This document shows positions 1 to 10,114 of a DNA stretch of 64,000 nt, in pieces. This DNA is from Sesamum alatum. Lineage: Eukaryota > Streptophyta > Magnoliopsida > Lamiales > Pedaliaceae. Each line of letters opens with the position of its first letter. Positions within the stretch are counted from its first letter, which is position 1. The notes below the pieces were generated by a model, which saw only the letters and a program-made list of their open reading frames with translations, was not told where the DNA came from and made no database searches. Where the stretch lies: NCBI GenBank assembly GCA_034509735.1, contig JACGWO010000005.1, positions 34,440,479 to 34,504,478 on the forward strand. The letters are read 5' to 3'. Position numbers and translations under genes: made by a program.

Positions 1-233
1 CTTCTTCAATTGTTTGATACATTTTAAATATTTATAAATAATTTTTATAACGACATGAAAACCCAACTATAGTGATATTTTTGCTTAATCCTTCTACTTA
101 TGTGAAGAGAACGTTACAAAATTTGGTCATTTATGTTTTGTATAAGACATTGTTTCAAAAGCAGTAATGAAAATACATCACAAGTTGAAAAGAAGAAAAA
201 AAGAAGTACTCGATTTTTTAACGTTTAAAACTA

Positions 234-455
234 AGGTAAGTTACATCAGCACTCCTTGAGATTACATTTAATTACACAATCGCCCTCTACCTTTGACAGA
301 ATTACAAGTACACACCTGGGGTGTTAGTGTAATGTACCTCAAAGAATACTTGTGTAAAATTTCTCCTTTGAATAGGAGATGTACTTGTAAATCTGCAAAG
401 GACAGGGGGTATTTGTGCAACTGTCCATAGCGTTAGAATGTCAATGTAATTTATT
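234..455. repeat. Small inverted-repeat element (family B), about 220 bp
   Basis: The ends are loosely inverted around blocks such as 'aattacaagtacacacc' and 'gatgtacttgtaa'. The same layout recurs at 54411-54620 and 58441-58650 in this window. There is no coding capacity. This looks like a degraded MITE; the borders are approximate. Confidence 0.4.
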
Positions 456-975
456 TATTCTTTAAAAAATAGGAGCGTGAAATCCTGCAATCCAAGTATT
501 ATAAAGAGAAATCATGATCTTTTGTACTGAAAACTAAGGATGAATGGTTAACCAGCAATGAAGATCACAAGTTTGGACTAAAAAAGGAACTTATTGCAAG
601 ATCCAAAGTTAGATAGATACCTAGAAGTAAGAACTGTATTGCAGATCACTGAGAGGATGATGTGTCACTCCTGCAATATAAAAAATGTAGATACTCAGAC
701 ATATGACAAGTAACAAAAGTTTACTAAAATATTTCAACGATATCAAAAAACTTGAAGCAATCGTTATATTCTAACATATGCAACAAATACAAACTTTGCA
801 ATATTTTAGAGCGATGTTAAATGTGCATTCTTGAAAGGAAACGTGCAAGAGGAGGTACATGTGAGAGGCCATCTAGATATATTAGTCTCTAGTTGCAAAC
901 CATGTTTAATAATGTTTTTATATTGTTATTGATGTTGTGAGCGATGTGATTGGTGTCTTGATTTACGAAGTATTG
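456..975. other. Intergenic, nothing recognised
   Basis: AT-rich sequence without an open frame, RNA gene or repeat structure that I can support. Confidence 0.5.
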
Positions 976-1440
976 TTCGCTATGACTTTATATGAGTTCC
1001 ATGATTTATCCTGAAAAAGTGTCTCGCTAGGGAGAGGAGGACCCGGAACTTATAAGGCATTGCTCGATCTGGCTTCGTGTGAGTCTCATGGGTTTATCTT
1101 GAAAAGGCGTCTCACTAGGAGAGGAGAACTCAAGAATTTATAAACTGCTCAAACTCATCGTTTTACAACCAATGTAGGACGCTTGGCTATATCATCATCC
1201 CATACAAAACGAGAGGCTTGGGACGAACACATAGCCTCGTTCCCGCAATGGCGCCAAACGATGAGACTTGTGACTCAATCGGAGCTCGTTCTGCGCGGTA
1301 TGGTCCGCACCAATTTTGTATGAGTCTCACGATTTTGTCCTGAAAATACGTATCATTGGGGAAAAAAATATTTGAGGCTTATAAGCCGCTTAAACTTATC
1401 GTCTATAATCAATGTGGGATGCATGCCAACAATTTTTTAT
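976..1440. repeat. Three imperfect direct repeat units
   Basis: Three units begin near 982, 1078 and 1317. Each reads roughly 'gagtctcatg', then 'tcctgaaaa', 'gtctcactagg' and 'gaggag', followed by 'acttataaactgctcaaac'; the second and third continue into an 'atcgt...aatgtgggatgc' block. Read on the minus strand each unit has a TATA-like 'tttataa' followed by a CT-rich leader, which fits stacked or truncated LTR/TRIM termini. Which family is unknown. Confidence 0.45.
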
Positions 1441-1903
1441 TTCTTTTTATGTTTACATAGTGAGCAACTAGTTATTATATATGCTAGTTGAGTCCTAGTT
1501 GATTTTCTTTTGTAGTATAACCTAGACTAGAGTCAAACTTGTGTAGATTGGCCTAGGAGCACCTCAAAGCTTTTAGAGCTTTACTTTTGTACTATATAGC
1601 TTATTTAGTCTGGACATGAGTAAGAGGAGACATATAAGGATCACATATATGTTCAAACACTTCAAGAACTTTCAGTATTTTCTTAATTTCATTTATTTCT
1701 TCTTTTATGACTTACTCGACTATTTTACAGTGTAAAAAAAATAAGCAAGTCAAACAATGGATAAATTAAGCTATCGTCCTTAAAGTTTGATATAATTACG
1801 AATACTTCTCTTTATTTAAAAATCACAAATACGTTGAACTTGAATGATCAAAACCATGACCAACAGTCTAATCAATAGGATTAGTTTGATTCTATATAAG
1901 GCG
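1441..1903. other. Intergenic, nothing recognised
   Basis: AT-rich DNA with no supported gene or structured repeat. Confidence 0.45.
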
Positions 1904-1911
1904 CCCAAATT

Positions 1912-2723
1912 TAGGCTTCGCAATAGGTTCAGGTAAGTCGGGGTCTCGCTCGAGTTTCAGGGGCTCGGATCCTCCACAAGTGAATCCCGAGCCTAAACTT
2001 GTAAATCCTACTAGGTCCCGAGCAGGACTTGGTTTTTATAGTGGACCCCGTCCTGGACTCGTCCCAAACACGTCCCGACAATTTTTTATTTTTTTATTTT
2101 TGATAATCATTTTTGATATACTTATATATATATACTAGTCATTAGGAAATTATTATATTGAAGTTAAATCCTTCCATAATATGCATAGTGGATTTTTAAC
2201 ATTAAACTTTTATCTATTATCTACTCTTATTTATTTTTCTTCATATATATAAACTAGCATAGAACTCATGCTATGCACAATTTTATATCTTTTCCTTTTT
2301 TTTCTAAAACTAAATAAATTCTTTTATTATATATTGCACTCAAGAGGAATCTTTTACATAAAATAAAATTTTCATTTTTAATAGATAAAAGATAATATCT
2401 TTGAATTTTTAATATATTTTGATTATTATATGTATCTTTCAAACTCTTTTGTACTTCAATAATACCTTGTATAGATCACATTTTACATATATCCAACCCT
2501 ATATAAGAATTTAAAAAATAATTGTTAGTTAAATGTATTGTTGTATTATATAAGTCATTTTTTATAATAAAAAAATTATGTTAAAGTACGTAAACAATTA
2601 ACCGAGCGGATCGGGTTGTGTTTTTATCCGGCGCAGGTCCAAATCCGAAATTTCTCAAAATAAAGTGAGATGGATCTCGAATCCCAACCAACCCGCTCCA
2701 GACACGCTACATTGTCATCCCTA
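1912..2723. mobile_element. Non-autonomous hAT-type element with 8-bp target duplication
   Basis: The left end reads 'taggcttcgcaatagg'; the right end on the minus strand reads 'tagggatgacaatg'. This is the degenerate TAGGGATGGCAA terminus typical of plant hAT MITEs, and both subterminal regions are rich in CCCGA/TCGGG blocks. The flanking 8-mers cccaaatt (1904-1911) and accaaatt (2724-2731) agree at 7 of 8 positions, as expected for an old hAT insertion. The 0.8-kb body is AT-rich and has no transposase frame. Confidence 0.65.
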
Positions 2724-2914
2724 ACCAAATTCATTTCCATTTAATTGATGGGCTAATGTCAAGAAAAATTGATGCTCATGCAACCAAAATATTTATGAAT
2801 TAAACTCAAAATCAAGCCTATAGCCAATTAATCAATTTACACAACTACAAAAGTTTCATAAACACCAGATCTAAGTGTTTCCCATCAATTTTTGTTTACT
2901 AGAAACATGACATG

Positions 2915-3260
2915 CATATAACTTACCAAAATCCTCAAAATAACCAAGCACATTTTTAACTTCTGCCAATTCACTGCAATAAAAGATCAGATCTTAGATA
3001 AATTTGAAGGAAATCAAACCATAATCATGAGATCTAAGAAATGAGAATCTTTTCATTCATCTAAGGCAACTTTTACCTTCTTTGCTGCTTCGTTTATTGC
3101 AACCGATTAAAATTCCCAGAGTAGAAATCAGTGTCAGTTAAGACTTCATTTGATGTAGCAAATGGGCGATTCTTTGATCGACGAGAATCTCAATTAGCAG
3201 TTTTCGGAGGACGGAGAGTCTGCAAGAGAGAGCAGCGGCGCAAGGGTTTATGAGTTGGGA
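2915..3260 (-). other. Orphan 5' leader and exon(s) of a left-facing gene
   Basis: Downstream of a minus-strand TATA box lies a GC-richer leader (about 3260-3075). It contains a telo-box-like 'aaaccct' near its start and ends in a donor-like 'gaag|gtaaaag' (junction near 3075). Further left, 'attgcag' near 2976 opens a short segment ending in 'ttttg|gtaagt' near 2926, which looks like a second exon of about 47 bases. No downstream exons are seen, and the hAT element at 1912-2723 sits where they should be. The exon in one frame reads ELAEVKNVLGYFEDF, but I cannot tie this to a family. Either a relic or the start of a gene with distant exons. Confidence 0.35.
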
Positions 3261-3277
3261 GTTTGTTAATAACGTCA

Positions 3278-3285
3278 TATTTATA
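3278..3285 (-). promoter_or_regulatory. TATA box of the orphan left-facing promoter
   Basis: A perfect TATAAATA on the minus strand, followed about 35 bp downstream by a CT-rich, GC-richer leader with a telo-box-like motif. That combination is common in plant translation-related gene promoters. Confidence 0.45.
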
Positions 3286-3309
3286 GGCGATAGTTACCGT
3301 GTACATTTT

Positions 3310-3545
3310 ATTTTAGGGTTAACATTTCGACCGCCTTAAAAATAGTATAATTACACTCTGCTCCCTTGAACTTTGGAAATTACACGTATACCCATTTTGA
3401 AAATGCTTCATTGGCACACCCAAAAGAAAATTGTGAAATTCCCATTTTACCCTTGATTTAAAAATCATAAAATAAATCAAATAACTAGTTTATTAAATGA
3501 GCATTTTGAGAGGGATGCATTTGTCATGTTTATATAATTGAAAAG
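3310..3545. repeat. Degenerate foldback-type repeat remnant
   Basis: It starts 'agggttaacatttcgaccg' and carries 'ataattacactctgctccc' and 'gaaattacacgtataccc', the layout used by the foldback MITEs elsewhere in the window. The right arm is poorly preserved. Weak call. Confidence 0.3.
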
Positions 3546-3635
3546 GTGAATTTTCTAGAGTCTTAATAAACGATAACAACATATATTATTTTTTATATAG
3601 ATAATATTGAGGCAGTCAATAAATTAACTCCTATT

Positions 3636-3941
3636 CACTAGAAAAAAAAATTAATATTAACTATATTTTTAGTAATCATGACTAAAAACTGTGGTTAATA
3701 ACTATTATTAATTACGATTAAATAAAAATCAATGTAAAAACGAGTTAATCCACCATGAAAAATTTATTTGCCACGGCTTCTAGCCGTGGTAAAAACAAAA
3801 GCCATGGCAAATGTTTTAACCACCCTCGCAAAAACCACGGCCGACAAGCGTTGCGTGGCCGTGGTCAATGACTATTCGCAACGGTTATTTAATATTAATC
3901 ATGACAATTAGTCATGATTACATGTTATATTTTTTGTAGTG
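3636..3941. mobile_element. Small CACTA-type (En/Spm) MITE
   Basis: The left end is cactagaaaaaa and the right end, inverted, is cactacaaaaaa. Both arms continue into a shared 'gtaatcatgacta' block. The interior holds two short perfect hairpins: ccacggct/agccgtgg near 3771-3789, and accacggcc/ggccgtggt near 3834-3866. The expected 3-bp target duplication is not preserved (att versus tat). No coding capacity, so it would depend on a CACTA transposase elsewhere. Confidence 0.6.
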
Positions 3942-4640
3942 TATTTTCGTTACTGCACTGAGTACATTAACTTGAAATAATCTTACAAGTTGAATATAAA
4001 AAATTACTAATATGGTTAAGTTTGGGGTCTGAAATTTATTATCATTGTAAAAATATAACAATCATTTATTTTCATATTGCTTTCTTGTGTACTTGTTTTT
4101 TATATTTTCTCTTACAATTAATATTGGAAGAAGTTCTTGAGGAAGATATTTTTACGTAACAGATGCAAGAATGATTTCGGCCTCACTTTGTATATCTAGA
4201 AATATAAAAGACCATAAAAACCGACTATTTTTTACATCTCCAATGCTACAATTTCAAAAGAATATTTTATTATATTTATCTCCTCGAAAATAGATTATTG
4301 AGATGTGATACAAATGATCCCATAGAAACTGGCTATATAATGCAACTCGCAAAGAGTGTTTGATTTTGGAGGAAGGGTGTTGTATTGGTGGTGTACGGGG
4401 AATTTCTGATTTTAGACAAAAGGTGTATTGGTGCGTGGGTGGGGATGCTTTTAGTGCTTTGAAACTAAGAAATTCTCTGTTGAATGGAAAATTTCTTGTT
4501 ACAATAAGTGCAAGACTAGTCCCTTTGACTTGAAGCATCACCATAATTTTATATAAATTTATTGTGTTTTGATTTATCTCTCTGATCACATGATGATTGC
4601 AAAAGATATATCGAGGGAATGTGGATATAAGCTCTACCAA
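3942..4640. other. Gap between CACTA MITE and retrotransposon remnant
   Basis: AT-rich. A 128-codon minus-strand frame crosses most of it, but it has no recognisable motif and biased, low-complexity composition, so I treat it as chance. The retrotransposon's homology fades near 4640. Confidence 0.4.
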
Positions 4641-4642
4641 AG

Positions 4643-4825
4643 CTAGTGTCGGGATAATAAGGCCAACATCCTCTTAACACTCGGATGGCCAGCCCATAGA
4701 GGATCATGGGTCTCTCTCAATAAGCGTCTGCGTATTGGACCAACCGGCACAAATACTCTGCCACCCTCAGCATACAACAAACCCACCGTCAAGCCAATAC
4801 TTTCGAACTTGGCCATCTTTAACAT
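4643..4825 (-). pseudogene. Integrase zinc-finger fragment of the retrotransposon
   Basis: A 60-codon stretch containing LRETHDPLWAGHPSVKRML, the two-histidine half of the HHCC zinc-binding domain at the start of gypsy integrases. The frame ends soon after and no DDE catalytic core follows to the left. Pseudogene fragment. Confidence 0.7.
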
Positions 4826-4831
4826 GATCGA

Positions 4832-5314
4832 CTATCTTTTGGTAACCTGCATCTTTTTTGGAACACTCTCAAATCTGGTAGAGGAAATCTGACTCGACCA
4901 CTTGCAATGCCACAACATATGCCTCAACCACTTTCCTGCTCGAAGCATCGGCCATATCATTGTGCCTACCTGGTCGGTGCACCCACTTGAAATCAAATTC
5001 TCCCAAAAATTCTTGCTACTGGGTCTATTTTGGAGATAGCTTCTGCTGCATCCTGAAATATGTGTTGGCAACATTGTCGGTCACCACACAATGAATTTGG
5101 TTCCTAAACAAATAATGCCTCCACACATCCAAAAATAATACACCACAACCATCATTTCCTTCTCGTGTGTGCTATACCGTAATTTAGCATCCTTTAACTT
5201 GCGGCTCTCAAATGCAATAGGGTGATTGTCCTGCACCAATATACCCCTAAGTGCTCTATTAGAAGCGTCAACATGTACCTCAAACGGCCTGTTAAACTCA
5301 TGTAGTTTCAGCAC
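4832..5314 (-). pseudogene. RNase H fragment of the retrotransposon
   Basis: The segment shows VHVDASNRALRGILVQ, which supplies the first catalytic aspartate, and later YSTHEKEMMVVV, which supplies the catalytic glutamate. These are hallmarks of gypsy RNase H. A stop and frame change near 5080 separate it from the rest of the domain. Confidence 0.75.
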
Positions 5315-5682
5315 TGGTTCTGACGAGATGGCTTACTTTAGTAAACTGAATGCATCATCACAAGCCACAGTCCACTTCCATTCTTGGTCCTTCTTTAACA
5401 GATTCGCCAAAGGATTGACAATTTGGAATACCCTTTAATGAATCATCTATAATAATTCACCAGTCCAAAAAATGAACGCAACTCGGTCACCTTGGATGGA
5501 ACCGGTCAGTCCATCACGTTGTCCATTCAAATCCTTCCTTGGCTGATCACATGCCCAAGAAAAGTAATCTGCTCACAACAGAACTCGCACTTATCTTTCT
5601 TAGCATACAACTCGTATTCCCTTAATTTTCTGAAATACAGCCCTCAAATGCCACAAATGATCATTCAATTATTCGAAGCAAA

Positions 5683-6048
5683 TCACAATGTCATCAGGAT
5701 AAACAACAACAAAGCGGTCCAAGAATCATACAATACATCATTCATCAAATTATAGAATATAGCAGGTGCATTCGTCAAACCCAACAGCATTACCAGGGAT
5801 TCAAAAGAACCATACCTCGTCACACACGTGGTTTTCGGCTCATCGCCTGTAGCCAAACAAACTTGCCAATAGCCTGACCGTAAGTCAATCTTCGTGTAGT
5901 ACTTAGCCCTCGTCAGTTTGTCAAACAAATCCAATGCGTTAGGAATATGGTACTTATTTTTTATAGTCACCTTATTCAACGCCCTGTAATTTACACACGT
6001 TCTCATTGACCCATCCTGTGTTTTTCTGGAATAGAAATAGGAAACCAT
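5683..6048 (-). pseudogene. Reverse transcriptase core fragment
   Basis: Reads MRTCVNYRALNKVTIKNKY, then KIDLRSGYWQV and LGLTNAPAIFYNLMNDVL, which are the fingers and palm motifs of plant gypsy reverse transcriptase. A one-base frameshift just before the catalytic YxDD box pushes that box into another frame, where it reads YPDD instead of the usual YVDD or YLDD. Both changes point to an inactive relic. Confidence 0.85.
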
Positions 6049-6570
6049 ATGAGGCCTTGGATGACCGGATCAGTCTTGCCTCCAACAAACCATCCAACTA
6101 TTTTCTCAATTCAACCAACTATGCGGGATACATACGGTAAAAGGCCTGTGCCAGCGGCTGCGCACCAGGCTCCAATTCAATACGGTGATCAATGGCCCGT
6201 CGTGGTGGTAATTTCTTAGGCAGTTCAGGAGAGAACACATCCCCGAACTCCTCCAACACCTCAAATCATCATCTGGTACCTCCTGAACCACATCCAGCTT
6301 GATTTCCAACAGTGCAGCAAGATAGGTTTGCTCACCATGCCTCGACCCTTTGTTCAACTGCATACCCGATAATAAGCCATATCTCTTTTATGTTTGCCTC
6401 ACGAAATCCTATAAAAATATACCCTGTACAAAAGAGGGGAAATCGATATGAGTAATAAACAACCCACTCAAATTAGGGATTACCATCGCCTTGGCCAACA
6501 ACAAGAAATCCATTCCAAGTATCAAGTCAAAGTCGTCCAGATTGACAGACCTAAAGCTACACTTTCCTTG

Positions 6571-6774
6571 CTAAGTGCCAACCGTCAATTCCACACTAGC
6601 AACACCCTGAATCGGCCTTGCCTCAGAATTCACAACCTTAATGCGACTACAATGTTGAGTGGAGAGACAACCCAACTTCTGAATCTCACGCTCTGCCACA
6701 AAGTTGTGAGTGGCGCCCGTGTCAATCATCGCCATCACTTCTTTGCCATTTGCCAGCACCCGAACATACATCAA
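6571..6774 (-). pseudogene. Retropepsin-like protease fragment
   Basis: Contains VMAMIDTGATHNFVAE, the DTGA-T active-site loop of plant gypsy proteases, followed by a short C-terminal stretch. It sits between gag (right) and reverse transcriptase (left), as expected. Confidence 0.75.
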
Positions 6775-6817
6775 GCCTTTTGTTTTGGGGGCTTATCTTG
6801 CATTGCACTAAGCAACT

Positions 6818-7920
6818 TCAAAGATTTACCCGATAGAGTTCACCCTCATCATCATCATCCGCCTCAGCCACAAAGAACGTCCAACTTTCCACGCTTGGGA
6901 CAGTCTCACATGCGGTGGTCACCATTACAGAGGTAAAACATTTCTTTGTCTTATCAACAATAAGATGGGCGGTATCCTTATTGCCCGACACAGTCACCTC
7001 CTTTACTTTCTTTTTCTTGAACTTTCCCTTCTTACCGGCCATGGCAGCCTTCTCCTGTCCCTTCCAAACTCTTTTTCTTTTTATCTGAATCAGCACCGCT
7101 CTTGTAATCCACTAGCCGGTCTGCAGCAACAATCACGAACGCCAAGTCCTTGACGTCCTGACGTCTTAATTCCACTTGAGCCCAAGTCTGCAATCTGGCT
7201 AAGAAATTGAACAATTTGTCCTCCTCGGACATCTCTCACACATTAAGTATCAACGAACTAAACTCTTTCACATAGTCCCTCACCGTTCCCGAATGTTTCA
7301 ATTTTCGGAGGGACTCCCTTGCAAGCCAGGACGTGTTGCAAGGTAGGAACTGATCCTTCAATCCCTTCTTTAAGACATCCCATGTCTCAATCTTATCGTG
7401 GTTCACGTTGGCGTCGTCAGAGAGACGAGTTCGCCACTATAATTTCACATCACCAGTCAGATACATGCTAGTGATCGACACCTTCTGAGCATTAGGGACG
7501 CGAGCACCTAGAAATACGTTTCCATGTCCTACAGAAAGTTCTCAAGCTCTTTGGATCTACGAGCACCGCCAAAGGGCTTCGAATCCAGAACTTTCACCTT
7601 GGACGCGGGAGCACGGTCCTCCTCCCTGCCCACAACACGCTTCAACATATTTATCTCAGTCTTCGTGATATCACATTTCATGTCGATAGCATCAATGAGG
7701 ATGCTCACATCCTCAACCACATAAGTTACCTGACTTTCAACAAAACGCAACAACTCATCAACCGATCTCTACAACGTTTCAACCTTTTGGTGCAAGGTCT
7801 CAGCCTGCGGAAGCAACGTCACCGACGGGGCATCCGGAGGTTGTCTAAGCAATTCCGTAATCCGCTGGAGTTGTGTATCTAATTCAGCAACATGATTTTG
7901 CAATAAAGTTTGGTCCCACC
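6818..7920 (-). pseudogene. Gag region of the retrotransposon, broken
   Basis: Several overlapping minus-strand fragments include NFLARLQTWAQVELRR and a lysine-rich stretch near 7090-7040, consistent with the capsid and basic nucleocapsid part of a gypsy Gag. A typical start is visible just left of the primer-binding site. No intact CCHC zinc knuckle was found. Multiple stops. Confidence 0.6.
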
Positions 7921-7954
7921 ATGGCCTAAAACTCACAAAACTAGATGTAGCCTA

Positions 7955-7966
7955 GCTCTGATACCA
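7955..7966 (-). other. Retrotransposon primer-binding site (initiator tRNA-Met type)
   Basis: On the minus strand this reads TGGTATCAGAGC, the standard plant primer-binding site complementary to the 3' end of initiator tRNA-Met. It lies 4 bases inside the inferred LTR edge and fixes the transcription direction of the element as right to left. Confidence 0.9.
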
Positions 7967-7970
7967 ACTA

Positions 7971-8853
7971 TGATAGGGTAAATTTCCATCTAAGAATTTT
8001 TGCCCACTGTGCGGCCTGGTTCCTCCCAAAACCAATCAATTGTTTCCCTCAATCTCACAAGCGCTCGTGTTTGATATATTCTGAATTAGTTTTAGCAAGC
8101 CAACCATACACACATGCACAAAATTAACACAGAACGTAACCAATGCACAATCGTTTACAGGAATTAACTCAACCTTACATTAATCACCAAGCAAGAATAC
8201 AAGGAACACATCAGGCTTGCACACAATACTCACTATGCAATTCTGATGCCAAAGCAATACAAAAACATGCAGTGAACAACCCTCAACTGTTGGGCCAATC
8301 AGAACAAGCCATCTAGCATCTAGTCATCGCCAGGTGGACGACAGTTGTCAAAGCTAAGCACACTACCAACTGCCTACCACGATCTCATGAATGCAACTGC
8401 CCAGAAACCGCCCTTCTCAACTGCCATTGCGGACCAGCCTTGCGCAGAACTGCCGAGCCTGGAGCGCGCATATGCCAAGTCCTACGCACAACATCAGACT
8501 GACTTTCGCACGGCCATCCTGCCTATGCGCACAACTGCCCATAAAAGTACGCATGGGGCGTTGTCTGCGCGCACAGTTCGTCATCCGTCCGCATCCTCTC
8601 GGTCGATTCTCACGAGCGTCGACACACTGTCTGCGCGCCCCTAACCTAGCACATTATCTAACCTGCCGATGTATGTTGCCTGCCTGCCTGATTGCCAACA
8701 TGGGTGCCGCACGAAGCCGACACCGTTAGGCACACTGATACGCATGCCTGCGGCACAACACCTAGCGCCGCAGAAAAGGCTTACAACTAGCCACTATGGG
8801 ATGGACCTGGAACACTTTGCCATGGTAGTTGAATTGCTGTCACAGTTACAACA
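7971..8853 (-). repeat. Probable 5' LTR of the gypsy element
   Basis: The inner edge is set by the primer-binding site: on the minus strand the LTR would end in ...CCCTATCA. The outer edge is tentatively placed at 8853, where the minus strand starts TGTTGTAACTGTGAC, giving TG...CA ends. The region around 8345-8800 is much more GC-rich than its surroundings. The partner LTR is missing, so the outer border is not confirmed. Confidence 0.5.
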
Positions 8854-9977
8854 ACAAAGACTAATAGAATCAACTAACTCTCTATGGCCTATTAAGCTTT
8901 TTATGTGAACAAAAGAGCAAGAATGTCAGGAAAGCTCGTGTTGGTAAAAACTATAAGTCGCTTAATGATTTCTTAGTTGATGACAAATTTTCATTTCTAA
9001 AAAACAAAATACTTTTCTCAAGAAGCCATTTGAATTCGTTGCTTTTTCTTCTTCTTTTAATTTTTAATTTTGAAATTTTTTTATTTTTTCCATGTGTTTT
9101 GAGCATGCTGGTTCAACATGTGTTTTGGTAAATTCATAATTTAATTATTACATTTTTGCCACATCATATTATTTTGGGATTTTTTTTATGTTTAGACGGA
9201 CTTTGACTTAAATCGCGTAAAATTTAGAAGTTACGTATATAAAATTTTCACTCGATAATTGATTGTCATGTATCCATTCTTATAGGTCTAGAATTGCAGT
9301 TTGTTAGAATGCCACATGAATTAAAGATGCTGAGTAAGCTCCCTGTCGCCAACATCCCCAATTTAATTTTCCTATGTTTTTACCACATCAGACAATTTTG
9401 ATGAAATTTAAGTATTCGATGTGCCGTGTCCTCAAATACACAAAATCAATAAGTTATGAGGCAATTTTGCCACTCGTGCCCATATTAAAAAGCCAACACC
9501 CCCATTTATAGGACGAATTTTTTTCTTTATTTATAATACAAAATATCCATTTCTTTGATCAATTAAGCCTCTCACTAATTTTGCATTCATGCATATTTAA
9601 TATTATTTTATTTTATTAATTTTGAATACATTCTTATTTTATTTCCAATTTTTTTATTTAGTTACACAAAAAGTAACATAAAAATTTAAATTATACATAT
9701 ATATATAGCGTGTATTTCGACTACTAATATAAATTTATTTGCTCATTCTATTATGTTAAAAGGGTATTGTGCTTAATATTTTTTTCACAAATATATCATA
9801 TTGCTTATTTTTTGTTTAATTTTAAACACTCATCGGATGTGCCCGACTGATAAATTAAATATATTTTTTTAACACTGACTGGTAGTGTAAATTATGTTAG
9901 TTGTGGGTTACTAGGTGAATTGTAAGAAATGTAGAGGCAGATCTTCATACAAAATAACCCCAAAGAATTTGGGCGCA
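8854..9977. other. Intergenic region upstream of the ACBP gene
   Basis: AT-rich, with no supported gene. The 300 bases nearest the gene should contain its upstream control elements, but I could not single out individual sites beyond the TATA box. Confidence 0.5.
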
Positions 9978-9985
9978 TATAAATA
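9978..9985 (+). promoter_or_regulatory. TATA box of the kelch-ACBP gene
   Basis: A perfect TATAAATA in a GC-richer context, 130 bp upstream of the start codon. Transcription would begin near 10010, giving a leader of about 100 bases without an upstream ATG. Confidence 0.6.
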
Positions 9986-10114
9986 ACCCCCACCCCACAT
10001 TCGCCCCAGAATTTAATTCAAATCACCGTTTTCACTGCCATCATATCAACGCTGCAAAGCGTTTAGAATCTGCGTCGATCTCAGATTCAGAATTTGTGAT
10101 CCGGTAACTCGTAA

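Larger units (their letters stand above)
4643..7970 (-). mobile_element. Truncated Ty3/gypsy retrotransposon, gag-pol relic
   Basis: Reading leftward from the primer-binding site, fragments appear in the order gag, protease, reverse transcriptase, RNase H and the integrase zinc finger. That is the gag-PR-RT-RH-IN order of Ty3/gypsy elements. The frames are broken many times by stops and frameshifts. The integrase catalytic core and the distal LTR are missing beyond about 4640, so the copy is truncated and cannot be active. A direct plant gypsy family assignment (for instance Tekay/Del-like versus others) was not possible by eye. Confidence 0.85.

Noticed and set aside
4254..4640. A 128-codon minus-strand open frame
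   Set aside because: No recognisable domain, no promoter or splice context, and a composition expected of AT-rich DNA next to a decayed retrotransposon.
6448..6936. A 162-codon plus-strand open frame
   Set aside because: It is the antisense shadow of the retrotransposon's protease and gag-end region, which carries the recognisable motifs on the minus strand.
8345..8908. Overlapping plus-strand frames of 79-112 codons
   Set aside because: They lie in the GC-richer probable LTR of the gypsy element, antisense to it, and show no protein motif.
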